This document shows, one piece after another, positions 36,965-48,524 of a DNA stretch of 64,000 nt. The position numbers were made by a program, and so were the translations under genes. Under the pieces are notes generated by a model. The model saw only the letters and a list, made by a program, of their open reading frames with translations. It searched no databases and was not told the origin of the DNA. The stretch covers positions 266,289,506-266,353,505 of the forward strand of contig OZ005652.1 of the NCBI GenBank assembly GCA_963930645.1, given 5' to 3'. Every line of letters starts with the position of its first letter. Position 1 is the stretch's first letter. This DNA is from Salticus scenicus. Lineage: Eukaryota; Arthropoda; Arachnida; Araneae; Salticidae.

Positions 36965-38110
36965 TCACGTGCTCACAGTTACACAATCTGTATGGATTTT
37001 GGAGAATCTGTCACTTAATTTTTTTTTTTTTTTACAGGAAAATTTTTTTATCATTATGGCCTATGGGACCAAATTTTAAAAACTGCGATAGCGTCAAAAC
37101 GCCTTATTAAACTGAGAAAATAATTTATACACATATTATAGGTAACAGTTGCTTGAACTGCATAGAGTTTAGTGAATGTAGCTCTTGTAGTTTCTTTACA
37201 GGGACACAAAGAAAAATTATTTATCATTACGTCCTATGGGACGAAATTTTAAAAAGTGCGATAGCGTCTAAACGCCTTATTCAATTGAAAAAAAAATTAT
37301 ACGCATATTATAGGTCACAGTTTTATGATCTATATAGGTTTTGGTGAATCTAGCACTTCTAGTTTTTCACCAAATAATTCTGTACACACCAAATAATTCT
37401 GTATCATTATGGCCTATGGGGTGAAATTATTTAAAGTGCGATAGCATCTAAATGCCTTATCCGTTTGAGAGGAAGATTTATGTACGAGTTATAGGTCACC
37501 AACGCACAAACTGTATGGATTTTGGTGACTCTAGCACTTAACGTGTTTTACAGGGACACAGTTAAAAATTGTTCATCATTAAGAATTGCAGGCTTAAATT
37601 ATTTAAAGTGCGACAACGACTAAACTCCTTATTCAAATTAACTGAAAATTTATATACATGTTATACGTCACCGTCACACAAACTTTATGAACTTTAGAGA
37701 ATCTAGAAGCTATGGTTCCTTTTACAGGGACAAAATGCAAATTCCTTTATAATTGTGGCATGTGGGCTCAAATTTTAAAGTGCGATAGCGTCTAAATGCC
37801 TTATCCGATGGAGCTGAAAATTTATATAAATATCATAAGTCATTGTTACACTAACTATAAGCATTTTGGTGAATCTAGCATTTGTAGGTTTTTACAGGGA
37901 CACAATGAATTATTCTTTATCATTATGATCTACGTGTTTGGTAAAATAACGTTAAATTAAACGTCGTGTACTGTATACAGAAACATACCCAAACACCCTA
38001 TTATAATTTTCTCTTTTGCTTATTTAACAACTCCTCTTCTTTACTTTATCTACAAAACCGGTAATTACTCAATGTCCGGAAAGTCGAGTGGAGTCACTCC
38101 AGATTTTTCA
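36965..38110 (+). repeat. Family A element, 5'-truncated copy
   Basis: ACAGGG boxes near 37034, 37198, 37550, 37724 and 37894, with a decayed one near 37370, give a period of about 164-176 bp. Units share GATAGCGTCTAAACGCCTTA and TTTTGGTGAATCTAGCA with the copy at 15793. The right end is the same: ATGTCCGGAAAGTCGAGTGG, the GGAGTCACTCC mini-hairpin (38090-38100) and AGATTTTT. The left hairpin and microsatellite are missing. Confidence 0.85.
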
Positions 38111-38913
38111 TAAAGCATTTACATGCATGCATACAATCATTTAAAATGTATATGAAACATAACAACAATCCATATGAGCTATCGTAATAATAAGAATGGC
38201 TTTAATTTCCCGGGCGTCAAGCTTGAAACTAGCATTATATCTACAGCATTATTCTGATATAAGGACAGTTAAATTTAATCTATATTTTCAAATGATAAAA
38301 TTACACCACATCTGGTATAACGAATTAAAAATCTCCATAGTAAAACAGCCTTAATTTTCTCACTAAGCCTTAATTCTCTCTTTAAAGTAATGCTATAGCT
38401 CTAAATAAAGCACGAAAATAACGAAAGTAAAATTTCATGTGTACTTTGAAGTGATCCATTTAGATCACAGCTGCAACAATGTAAAATAATAAAATAAAAC
38501 TTTATATATTGTTCCTTTTATGGAACGTAATTTAATATTCGGATTTTGTAGTATTTGAAAGAAAGACAATTACGTTTAAATCAAAACCATAATAATAATT
38601 AGGCAGATAATGAGCATACATAAAAGTTAGAAAATAAGAAAAATATATTTTTCTTTTGGGTTATTTATTTATTTATTTTTAATCATAATGTATCGTTTCT
38701 TTATCTAATTATTCAAGTTATAAAAGTTTTAATTTTGTGTATCATAATTAAATAAAAATAAAAATTAAATATTAATTTTATTTCAGTTGAAAATTTAATA
38801 ATGTTTCATTTGTATCTTGAATGTTTTTCGCATCGAGTTAATAATTATTATGGAGGTTTTACGTGATTTTTTTTTTTTTTTTTGAAAATAATACCTCCTT
38901 TTTATAAGACCAT

Positions 38914-38947
<34 letters not shown>

Positions 38948-39133
38948 TTTAGCCATTTTTATTTATTTATTGCTTATTAAACTACAGGCATTATGAATCA
39001 CCGAAAAGCCTTCTTTAATTTAGTTATGAGCTAATAAATATGTAACTTCGCCACAAAATGTGTATTCGCTTACAAATTTCCATTTAAAATTAAATTATTA
39101 AGAAATAATTTCAATCAAAATGAGAGATAGTCA
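38111..39133. other. AT-rich spacer
   Basis: Poly(T) runs at 38869-38883 and 38917-38943; otherwise no structure is recognised. Confidence 0.5.
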
Positions 39134-39407
39134 CACTGTAAAAAGTAGATTCTTAAAAATAAGTATATATTGTCTCAAAATAGTCCAGAAACAATATATA
39201 TTTAAATTTGAAAACCCATGTACTAATTTTTGACTACATTGACATGTCAAACATGGGGATGTTGGGATTCTTATTAGTCAACCCCATTTTTGAGCATGTC
39301 AGCATACTCAAAAATGAGTACATGGGTTTTCAAATTTAAGTATAAATTATTTCGGGGCTATTTTGAGACAATATATACTTATTTTTAAGAACCTATTTTT
39401 TACAGTG
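39134..39407. mobile_element. 274-bp MITE with CACTGTA ends
   Basis: The terminal inverted repeats are over 45 bp long, starting CACTGTAAAAAGTAGATTCT and ending in the near-complement AGAACCTATTTTTTACAGTG; TAAGTATATATTGTCTCAAA continues the arm. Further inverted blocks inside (ACCCATGTACT; TGAGTACATGGGT) extend the hairpin. The flanks (CA left, AA right) do not show a clean TA duplication. There is no coding capacity. Confidence 0.88.
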
Positions 39408-42400
39408 AAGAATTAAAAATCTAGGACTAATAGGCATTTGAAATATAGATTTTTAAACGCTTTTTAAATTTCTAGAATAATATTCGTTTTTCTTTTTCTG
39501 TTTCTTTGGTTTTTTTATTCCATAATTTATTTTAAACTACAAAATTCATTCACTTTTGCAATTAAAATCTTTTTAAAACGTCATCTCGTGTTAGAGGTCC
39601 TATTAGCAGTGAAACACATTTGTTGTTTATTTTATTTGTTAATCTTCGCTCACTTATGTTACAAATAAAGAGGTGATACAAAAATTCGAATTTCTGTAGT
39701 GTATTGCATTTATTGACAAAGGCTGTATTCATTACCATCAATCAACAGCATTTCGATGCTAACTATAAAATAACGTAAAAACAAATGTACTCGATATAGC
39801 GACTGCGCTTGCGGAATCATACAGAATATTATCGCCCATAATTTGCAAAATGTATATGATTCTGACTTAATACCATAAAAATCAAAACATTGAATTAAAT
39901 TTTTCAATGCTTTTCTCACTTTTCTGCCGCAATAAACATATAAATTTTCTTTTACAAATATATAGCTCCCAGAGTATTATAAGATGAATTTATACAAAAA
40001 ATTAAAAATTATTAAGGAACAAATTACAAAAATCTTCCATTTGCCAGGAAACAATACAAAACATTATTATTACTATTATTGTTAAAGAAAGAATCAGATC
40101 CCTAAAATAGTTATATATTATTTTCGTAAATAATAATTTTTTTATTCAATAATAAACATTTAAATTCTTAACTAACAGTCTTTAAAAACACCCAGTTTTT
40201 ATGATACAATATATATTACACTATGTTATTTTAATATGACGAATGTGTAAACATAAAACCTACGACAGTAAAACGATTTAAATATAAATATGTTGAAATA
40301 ATCATAAAAATGTCTATGTAAATTTACTGTTAATATTTATAAGACAAAAATCATAAACAGATGACGCCACATACACAAATAAGTGTTTCAGGCTGAATAA
40401 TAATGTAAGTATTATTCAGATCTTTCTAAACAATGAAGTTATGAGATTGTTTGAATGTTGTAATTTGGGAGCAGCTGGCAGGTGAATTTTGAAAACTTGA
40501 TATAAGAGAGAAAGCGCTTCGCTTTTATTGAGGTAGTATTTTCAAGAGAAAAAAATCTGTTATGATTGTTGTTATAGTTTTCATTTTTGAAATGCAATTT
40601 TTGAATTATATTTGTTTTCATCAAAATAGTAGGATCAAAAGAGTAGATAAAAGTTCAAAATATTGTTTGTTTATATATGTTATATTTGAAAATTCAAATA
40701 CCTTCATAATATATCGTTAAACACTTTTAGTTAGATAATTATAAATGTATAAATGTAAGTATAAATGTATTGCTAGTTCTATAGATTAATTTAATTTATT
40801 TGGTATGTATTCTTCTGTATATATATATATATATATGGTTAAAAGCGGTATTTAAATTACATAATTTGAAAAAAAATCATTTTGTTGATACGAATGAACT
40901 ATTTCATTCAGACAGTGATTTTGCATTATTGCCATTTTGCTGTCTATCACAATGGATGAACTTGCAAACATTTTTATTTTTATATAAAATACAAAACAAA
41001 ATATTTTTTATGTAACGTATTTTGTTTTCATATAAAATATAAAGCTGAAAGTTTCTCATTGTATCTGTCCATAATTTTAGTTCGCTAAGGAAATCTACAC
41101 CATTCAACTGATCGCTACAAAAATTGGTATACTTATTAAACAGGAAAAAATCTAGCTAAGGCCGTTATTTTTTTTATTTTTTAGTCTCAGTTTAATCGGA
41201 CAATTTCTTCAAAATATATTAAACAAAAACCACATTCAAACTTTAAAATTTTTAAAAGAAAAAACAAATTAATGCAAAAAATAAATATATAAACTAGTGA
41301 AAAAATAAAAATTATAAATTGATTAAATGACAAAAAAGAAAAAGCTAGGAAAAGGGTAGAAAAATTGGTCTGAAGAAACTGAACAGCTTTAGTATAGGAC
41401 TACTTGGCAAAATTTAAAATTTTGCACCGAAGTATCTCGGACGTTTCTCTCCAAGATCTTAACTTACGCAATTACAATAGCCATTTTAATTTACGCCAAA
41501 ATAATAAAACACGGTTACTGTAAGCTTTTATATGGAAGAATGAATTAAAAGAATTGCTGTCGTAGAAATCCAAGAGACACTCCAGAAAAAAAGAGAAATT
41601 GAAGAAAAAAAACGTTCTGTCAGAATATCCCCCCCCAAAAAAAATGAAAAAATTCGTGTTTCTAATTAAGGCAACAACATGATAATTATTATATGATACA
41701 TAAATATATTACTTGATATTTTTTTTTATGTAAAATACATGTTTATATGCTTATTTTCTATTCGTTAGAAAGTGAAATATAAATTTGAGAGAATGGACCT
41801 AGGTGCAATGAGGTCTGGCCCCAGGTACAATGAGGCTGTTGTACCTAGGGGCATGAGTGAAGTTATTTTAAAAACCTTCTATTTGTCGGAATTTATTATT
41901 TTAGGTATTTATACTAATCACAATTGGAAGTAATTAGTCCTAAAGATATGCACATATCACTTTGATAATTTTAAATAGGTCAAGGGCTCTGTTTTTGGGC
42001 ATTGAAAAAAAGCGGCCCTAAGTACACGGGTCTCCCCAATATATTAATGAGACAGTACAAATTACAAATTTCAGTGTTAATTTTATATATAACATTTAAT
42101 TAAAAAAATCATTATGGATTTTATAAAAGCATGACATGAAATAATTATTGTACTTTCACTTTTGGAGTCCATTGTAGTCGAAGACGCCACAAGTTTTTCG
42201 CTTGGCTTGTATTTCTAGAATACTGTGATTCACATATCTGTATTTTTAAAGGAGTATTGCTAAAACATCATTTCTTAACATAAATATAATATTATTGAAA
42301 TTGTAAGGTGCAGTATGAACCGATAAAACTAACTGAACTTTTAAAAACTTGTGTTTTATTTAATAATTATTGCTATATTAAAACTAATATGTTGTGTCAT

Positions 42401-43231
42401 AGATCGAAAGTTTTCTCTACATTTTCCTATAAGAATTCTCGAAACCGAAAGTAATTTTTACCAACATTTGAGAATTTTATTATTACTATTACTATTACTA
42501 TTATTATTATTATTATTAAACATGAAAAACAAAATAGATAACTTTGTTTAAAATAATCACATACACACGGCTCAACTATTAGTTCAAACGTATGTAAGTT
42601 TCTTTTCTTTTCTTCTTCTTCTTCTTCTTTTTCCCTTTTTTTTTTTTTTTTTTTTTCATTTACACCGCCTCTAAGGGGTATTTTCCCCTGGGGTGCAAAA
42701 GTTCTTAAGATGGAACACTGATACTAGTACTTTATATTAATGATTTCTATTATAATAATATCGCAGTAAATTAAGGTGCAAATATGTTTAAAATTATTGA
42801 TTAAAAAATAGTAGTGTTCTTTTCCCCAGGAGCGAAGTTATGCATCTAGATATATACAGATTTATTTCTGGTTAACTACTGATATAATAAATAAATAAAT
42901 AAGTAAATATCACATTTAAAAGTCAAAAATAATTCGCATTATATACATTTATACGAAATCTTGTGTTATGCCGCCATGTTAAATTTATGAAAAAAGGAAA
43001 TGACAGCGCAATCATTTGAATAATTTATCCACAAATGCAGTCAGCATTAGTTTTTGTCAAGGTCCAATTAAATACCAAATTTCGTTAAATTTCGTTCATT
43101 GATTCGTGAGATACAGAGTGCATAAAACTACTTAATCATAGTCAAATCATGTTCAAAATATCTCACAAAGTGTGAATCCATCAAAAACTTGAGGTAGAAA
43201 AATTTTAAGAATACAATGCTTATTTCTTGTA
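39408..43231. other. AT-rich spacer, simple repeats
   Basis: Simple repeats include (TA)n at 40821-40838, a TTA/CTA run at 42478-42520 and TTC/poly(T) at 42612-42656. A GC-richer stretch at 41795-42035 contains two GTACAATGAGG/GTGCAATGAGG phrases and may be an old repeat I cannot name. No gene is supported. Confidence 0.45.
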
Positions 43232-44063
43232 CAGTAGAGCGCCGATTACCCGAACACGTCGGGACAGACCCTAGTTCGGATAAGCAAAAGTTCGGATAAT
43301 TGGATAGACAATTTAAGGGATATTGTGACAATAGAAAAACCATCACACTTTATCCAGGCTTAGGACTGGCAGTACCAATTTGTGCTGGCGTGTTTAAAAG
43401 TTTTTTTTTTTTTGCTCTAGATATTATAATTTAAGCAAAAAAGCTTTTGATTGTTGCTTGCTTCAAAGAAGACATTCTTTCAATGCTGCCACATCTCGAA
43501 TTCTTCTTAGACAGGTTAATTGAAGAGGATCTGCGTCGTTCTGCGGTTCGAACCATTTCATAGTTGTTTCCAAACATTCGAAGATGATGTGATGGCCCTG
43601 GGTCATTTTCAAAGCATTTGTTTTCATTTTCTTCATTTTCTTTTCCACCTTGAATCTTATCCACAATCTCATCATCATTTAAAATCTGTTATCCAGGGTC
43701 ATGAACGTCACTATTGAACCATTCGTTAATTTCATTTTCTTCATAACATAGGATTCTTCCCATCTCCTTTATTGCTTTACATTCCTCATTTTCTTTAGTA
43801 GATTCTTCTAATCCACTATCATTTTTTTTCTTTATTTAAAATTGTATTCCAAGCCTTTTTTAATGTTGAAGATTTTTCTAGATTCCAAGAATCAGCAACC
43901 ATAATGCAACAATCTTTCGTATGTTGGGAACGGATTTAGGATAAGGGAATCAGGAATTATGATAATTGGAAGTTCAGTTAGGAATTTTTTTAGAAGGAGA
44001 AATAGAATGTTCGGATAATTGGAAGTTCGGTTAATTGGAGTTCGGATAATCGGCGCTGTACTG
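43232..44063 (-). mobile_element. Internally deleted Tigger/pogo transposon
   Basis: The left end CAGTAGAGCGCCGATTACCC and the right end, whose complement begins CAGTACAGCGCCGATTATCC, are inverted repeats flanked by TA (43230-43231, 44064-44065). Subterminal repeats TTCGGATAATTGGA occur several times on both sides. The interior encodes only the C-terminal end of a pogo-type transposase on the minus strand. At 832 bp it lacks most of the gene, so it is a non-autonomous deletion derivative. Confidence 0.92.
43431..43905 (-). pseudogene. Tigger/pogo transposase C-terminal relic
   Basis: Minus-strand reading yields, in order, ADSWNLEKSSTLKKAWNTIL, a frameshift at a poly(A) run near 43830, EENEINEWFNSDVHDPG, a TAA stop, then ILNDDEIVDKIQGG and a C-terminus ending LKQATIKSFFA. 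In Tigger and jerky-family proteins the AWxxL block follows the DDE domain, a D-x-G-x-Q-x-L-x-DDEIV segment comes later, and the protein commonly ends in a TTIxSFF-type motif. The CENP-B-type HTH domains and the catalytic acidic residues are missing, so the relic keeps only the tail after the DDE domain. About 130 codons of a normal 450-550 remain. Confidence 0.85.
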
Positions 44064-45099
44064 TATACAGAATAAAGTGAAAAAAGTAGTTATACATATT
44101 TGAATGAAACACAACTTGAGGATAAACAATGCGCCTACTCTTCGTGCGGTAAATTTCAAGCATGCTATACATAAATGCGCACTTGAATCTTCAAGGAATT
44201 CTTCTTCTTATTTTACAACACATTCCGTTGTATTTACTTTTTGGATGGGAAATAATGACATTGGTTTAAATTGTATTTATTTTAGATTTCGATTTATTAC
44301 TTTCGCTGTGTTCTTTCTACACATGCAATTTTGAAGATACCATGTATAATTCAAAGTGTAATATAATATTTTTATTTCAATAATATGTTTATTTTTGAAA
44401 AGCATCTTCGAATACCACGTGTAAATCAAATAGATACATGGTATTGTAAAAATTTATATGTTTATAAAATATATATAGATATCAAATGTATTAACCTTTA
44501 TATTAGATATAAAAAAAAGATCCATTTTTAATAATTATTATAATTAACAATGCCCCCTCCTCGCCTCCCCCCCCCCCCCCCAAAAAAAAAAAAGTTTTAA
44601 AGGAAAATACTTTTGTTAGAGACTTATATATACTTTCATTAAATATTATGCAGCGATTTGAATTTTGCAAAAATACGTTAAAGTATTCTAAAGAATAATC
44701 TGATTTAAAATGTATTCGAAACTATTTTGTTTTATTTATTCTAATGGCACAAGCATTGCCCGAATTCGGAATTATTGATGATACTTTTATATTTTTTATA
44801 AAGGAAAAACAGAATTTTTTTTTCTAAACTACATTTTAAGCGATACATATAAAGAATTTATGCAAATATACCAGATAAATGAAATGAAAAAATTCGGAGA
44901 AAGCACACACTTTAACAAAATCAATTCATTCTAGTTAATAAACTACGCCGAAATTGACGTAAAAAGTTTATTAAATTTAAAAATTTAAAACTAACTTATC
45001 ATGCATAAAAAATGCAAAGATAAATGATATTGAATGAGAAAAAAAAACTGTAACTAAATTCTAAACAATCAAAATTTTTTCAAATTATAATGATTGTTA
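44064..45099. other. AT-rich spacer
   Basis: Poly(C) at about 44568-44581 is followed by poly(A). No gene or repeat family recognised before the Helitron pair. Confidence 0.5.
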
Positions 45100-45204
45100 C
45101 TAGCGAGCTTCGCCCTCAAGCGGGTCAGTATTTTCAAATGAATCACTAACAGTAACTTTTAGTCTTAAGAAAAGAAATTAAAAAAAAAAATCATTTATGA
45201 TTGG

Positions 45205-45935
45205 GTAAAAAGTCAGCCCAGGTCCCCACTGCCTTCGGCAGCGCAGTCCCGTGCGCGCTGCGCGCGCACAATTTCAGGGATACACGCGGTACGCGAGCGT
45301 ATTCCTTCCCTCACCCTTCGTGGCTCCTAAAAAAAAAATCGGATCGGGTAAAAACTGCTATCGGGTCCCCACTGCCTCCGGCAGCGCAGACCCATGCGCG
45401 CTGCGTGCGCACGTGTGAAGATATACGTGCGCTGCACGCACATATTCCTTCTCAAATCAAAATTTTATTCTTAAGAAAATTTGAAAAATCATTTTTCTTC
45501 GGGTAAAAATTCGGACAGGGTCCCCACTGCCTTCGGCAGCGGAGACCCGTGCGCGCTGGGCGCGCATAACTTAAGGTGTACGGATACACGCGCTCCGCGC
45601 GCGTATTCTTTCCCTGACCCTTCGTGCCTGAAAAAAAAAAAATTCTGATCGGGTAAAAAATCCTAACGGGTCCCCACTGCCATCGGTAGCGCAGACCCAT
45701 GCGCGCTGCGCGCGCACGTGTTAAAGTATACGCGCCCTGCGCGCACATATTCCTTCACAAATAAAATTTTGATTCTTAAGAAAAGAAAAGAAAAAAAATC
45801 ATTTGTCATCGGTTAAAAAGTTGGACCGGATCCCCACTGCCTTCGGCAGCGCAGTCCCGTGCGCGCTGCGCACGCACAAGTTAGGGGATACGCGCGCGGT
45901 GTACGCCTATTTCTTCTTCACCCTTTCAGGCTCTC
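45205..45935. repeat. CpG-rich hairpin satellite, A-B dimer array
   Basis: TCCCCACTGCC units begin near 45222, 45365, 45520, 45670 and 45831, spaced 143-160 bp. Odd units read GCAGTCCCGTGCGC (third: GGAGACCCGTGCGC) and continue with GGATACACGCG-like text; even units read GCAGACCCATGCGC and continue ATATACGTGCGC or TATACGCGCCC. So the repeat is an A-B dimer near 300-310 bp. Every unit has a GTGCGCGC-TGC-GCGCGCAC type palindrome, in places perfect. The base composition is very different from the AT-rich surroundings. Partial units recur at 46735 and 48600. Confidence 0.85.
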
Positions 45936-45959
45936 TTAATTAACCTAAGTATACCAATT

Positions 45960-47700
45960 TTGAACGATCTAACTCATTTGGCTGAGATGCAAAAGAAAAC
46001 TTAATCAGGACACCTCAAAACGTGTAAATAGTGTGAAAACTTTCGATAATTTAAAAGAACTTTAAAATATCTTTCGAATGATGTATTAAAAAAAAATTAA
46101 TCATAATTAGAAATTGAAATATTGAAATTTGAAAATATTACAGCCCCATAAAAGAAAACTGATTCAGGACACCTCAAAACGTGTAAATCTGGTGAAAACT
46201 TTCGATAATTTAAAAGAACTCTAAAATATCTTTCGAATGATGTATTAAAAATAATTTAATCCTAATTAGAAATTGAAATATTGAAATTTGAAAATATTAC
46301 AGCGCCATCTGGTGGTACGAATTTCTGTATTCCACTGTTCGATTCCAAATGAAAAAGCGTTCTAATGATGTATTACTTATGAAATTATTTTACTTAGTAG
46401 CTGAGATACAAAAGAAAACCTAATCAGGATCCCTCAAACCGTGTAAATCGAGTGAAATCTCGCGCGCATCGCGCGCGGTATACACCTATTTCTTCCCCAT
46501 CCTTTCAGCTCCTCCTAATTAACCTATCTATACCAATTTTGAATGGTCTAACTCAATTAGCTGAGATGCAAAGAAAACCTAATCAGGAGACCTCAAAACG
46601 TGTAAATCAGGTGAAAACTTTCGATAATATAAAAAAAAAAACATTAAAATATCTTTCAAATGATGTATTAAAAATAATTTAATTATAATTAGAAATTGAA
46701 ATTTTAAAATATTAAAGCGCCATGGATCGAACCGGCAGCGCAGTCCCGTGCGCTCTGCGCGCGCACAAGTTAAGGAATACGCGCGCGGTGCACGTCTATT
46801 TCTTCTCCACCTTTCAGGCCTTCTTAATTAACCTACGTTACCAATTTTGAACGATCTAACTCATTTGGCTGAGATGCAAAAGAAAACGAAATAAGGACAC
46901 CTCAAAACGTGTAAATCTGGTGAAAACTTTCGATAATTTAAAAGAACATTAAAATATCTTTCGAATAATGTATTAAAAATAATTTAATCATAATTAGAAA
47001 TTGAAATATTGAAATTTGAAAATATTACAGCGCCATCTGGCGGTAGAAATTTCTGTATTCCACTGTTCGATTCCAATTCAAAAAAGCTTTCTAATGATGT
47101 ATTACTTATGAAATTATTTTAATTAGTAGCTGAGATACAAAAGAAAACTAATTCAGGAGACCTCAAAACGTGTAAATCTGGTGAAAACTTTCGATAATAT
47201 AAAGAACTTTAAAATATCTTTCGAATAATGTATTAAAAATAATTTAATCATAATTAGAAATTGAAACATTGAAATTTGAAAATATTACAGCGCCATAAAA
47301 GAAAATTAATTCAGGAGACCTCAAAACGTATAAATCCGGTGAAAATTTTCGATAATTTAAAAGAACTTTAAAATATCTTTCGAATGATGCATTAAAAATA
47401 ATTTAATCATAATTAGAAATTGAAATATTGAAATTTGAAAGTATTACAGCGCCATCTGGCGGTACAAATTTCTGTATTCCACTGTTCGATCCCAAATCAA
47501 CAAAGCTTTCCAATAATGTATGACTTATGAAATTATTTTAATTAGTAGCTGAGATACTTTAAAATGTGTATCGAATGACGTATTTAAAAAAAAAAAAATT
47601 AAACATAATTAGAATCTGAAATATTGAAATTTTAAATTATTACAGCGCCATGAGACCTCAAAACGTGTAAGTCATGTGAAATTTCGAATTCCATTATCTA
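45960..47700. repeat. AT-rich tandem units ending in GCGCCATCTGG
   Basis: Repeated units contain CTGAGATGCAAAAGAAAAC, CTCAAAACGTGTAAATC, GTGAAAACTTTCGATAAT, ATCTTTCGAATGATGTATTA and TATTACAGCGCCAT. Two lengths occur: a short unit in which GCGCCAT joins AAAAGAAAAC directly, and a long one with CTGGCGGTAGAAATTTCTG and TCCACTGTTCGATTCC between. Copies begin near 45980, 46146, 46401, 46560, 46870, 47130, 47290 and 47540, and again at 48740 and 49000 in the other Helitron. Confidence 0.85.
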
Positions 47701-48501
47701 CGGTAGTCGGTTAATGGAAGTAAATAGAAAAAGAAATATTTTTACCTTAAGTGTATTTGTGTCGTTTTGAAACTGGCATCCTCTTTCGACAGATAAAATG
47801 TGAGGCGTGTAAAGATTTAATTTGCAATTAAAATGTAAATCTTTTGTTTATTGACCAAAATCGATGAAATGTGAACTGTAAGTTTGTTTTGTGGTGTTAA
47901 GATTGTATACTAAGTAAAATGTGTAAAATTTGAAAAATTGAAGAAAATAGAAAATTGCAATTTTTAATCGCAGTACGAAACACGTGACCTCATTAAATAC
48001 CAGATGTGTTTCTTTCCGTTGAAGTCTGCTGTAGACTATCGTCTGCAAAGCTAAGATTCTTGTGATTTGTTGCCAATATTTTTTTATAGTTTAGTTAATT
48101 TAAAAAATCTAGTTGTCCGATCGATAAGCAGTTTAAACCATCGGATTAAGAAAAAAAAGCACTTTCCAATGGTATCTTGTTTGTAACAATACGACTGATA
48201 TTTCTAATTTATTTTCCACTTTTTTCGTAAAAATGTCGCTTTTTAAGCATTTAATCATGAATTCTGGGTCATTTTTCGTTAGACAATGGTCGACATTTTA
48301 ATTAATATCTCTGCTAATTAGGGTCGCATCGTTTAGCAAATTTGATAACCCAGATCTGCGATATATTCTCTGTCCGACGGTACCTGTTCGAAGTCCGTGC
48401 GACCGTTAGCGACGGAGTTTTTGCTGTTTCAAGCCGTTTCTCACACACAGGCACACGCACATACACACACACGCGCGTACAGATTTTAATAATATAAGGA
48501 G

Positions 48502-48524
48502 ACTAGCGGGCTTCGCCCGCTAGT
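48502..48524. repeat. Perfect Helitron-end palindrome
   Basis: ACTAGCGGGC and GCCCGCTAGT are exact complements around TTC. This is the 3' hairpin and CTAG of the upstream Helitron, and it shares its outermost base with the junction. Confidence 0.9.

Larger units (their letters stand above)
45100..48502 (-). mobile_element. Non-autonomous Helitron, downstream copy of a tandem pair
   Basis: Read on the minus strand, the element starts TCTCCTTATATTATTAAAAT at 48502, passes a GT-rich microsatellite, and ends with a GCGA/TCGC hairpin plus CTAG at 45103-45100, followed by T. Its 5' end directly abuts the CTAG of the second copy. The last 245 bp on the plus side (48257-48501) match 49920-50159 in that copy closely. 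The interior holds a CpG-rich hairpin satellite (45205-45935) and a tandem AT-rich unit (45960-47700). No RepHel coding sequence is present, so any movement would depend on another element. Confidence 0.82.

Noticed and set aside
45201..45748. Two open frames of about 100 codons in the CpG-rich satellite
   Set aside because: They cover the repeat units and contain only repeat-derived Ala/Arg/Thr-rich sequence.
46720..46745. B-box-like GGTTCGATCC on the minus strand
   Set aside because: It lies at a junction between two Helitron-internal repeat units and has no A box or tRNA arms at the expected distance.
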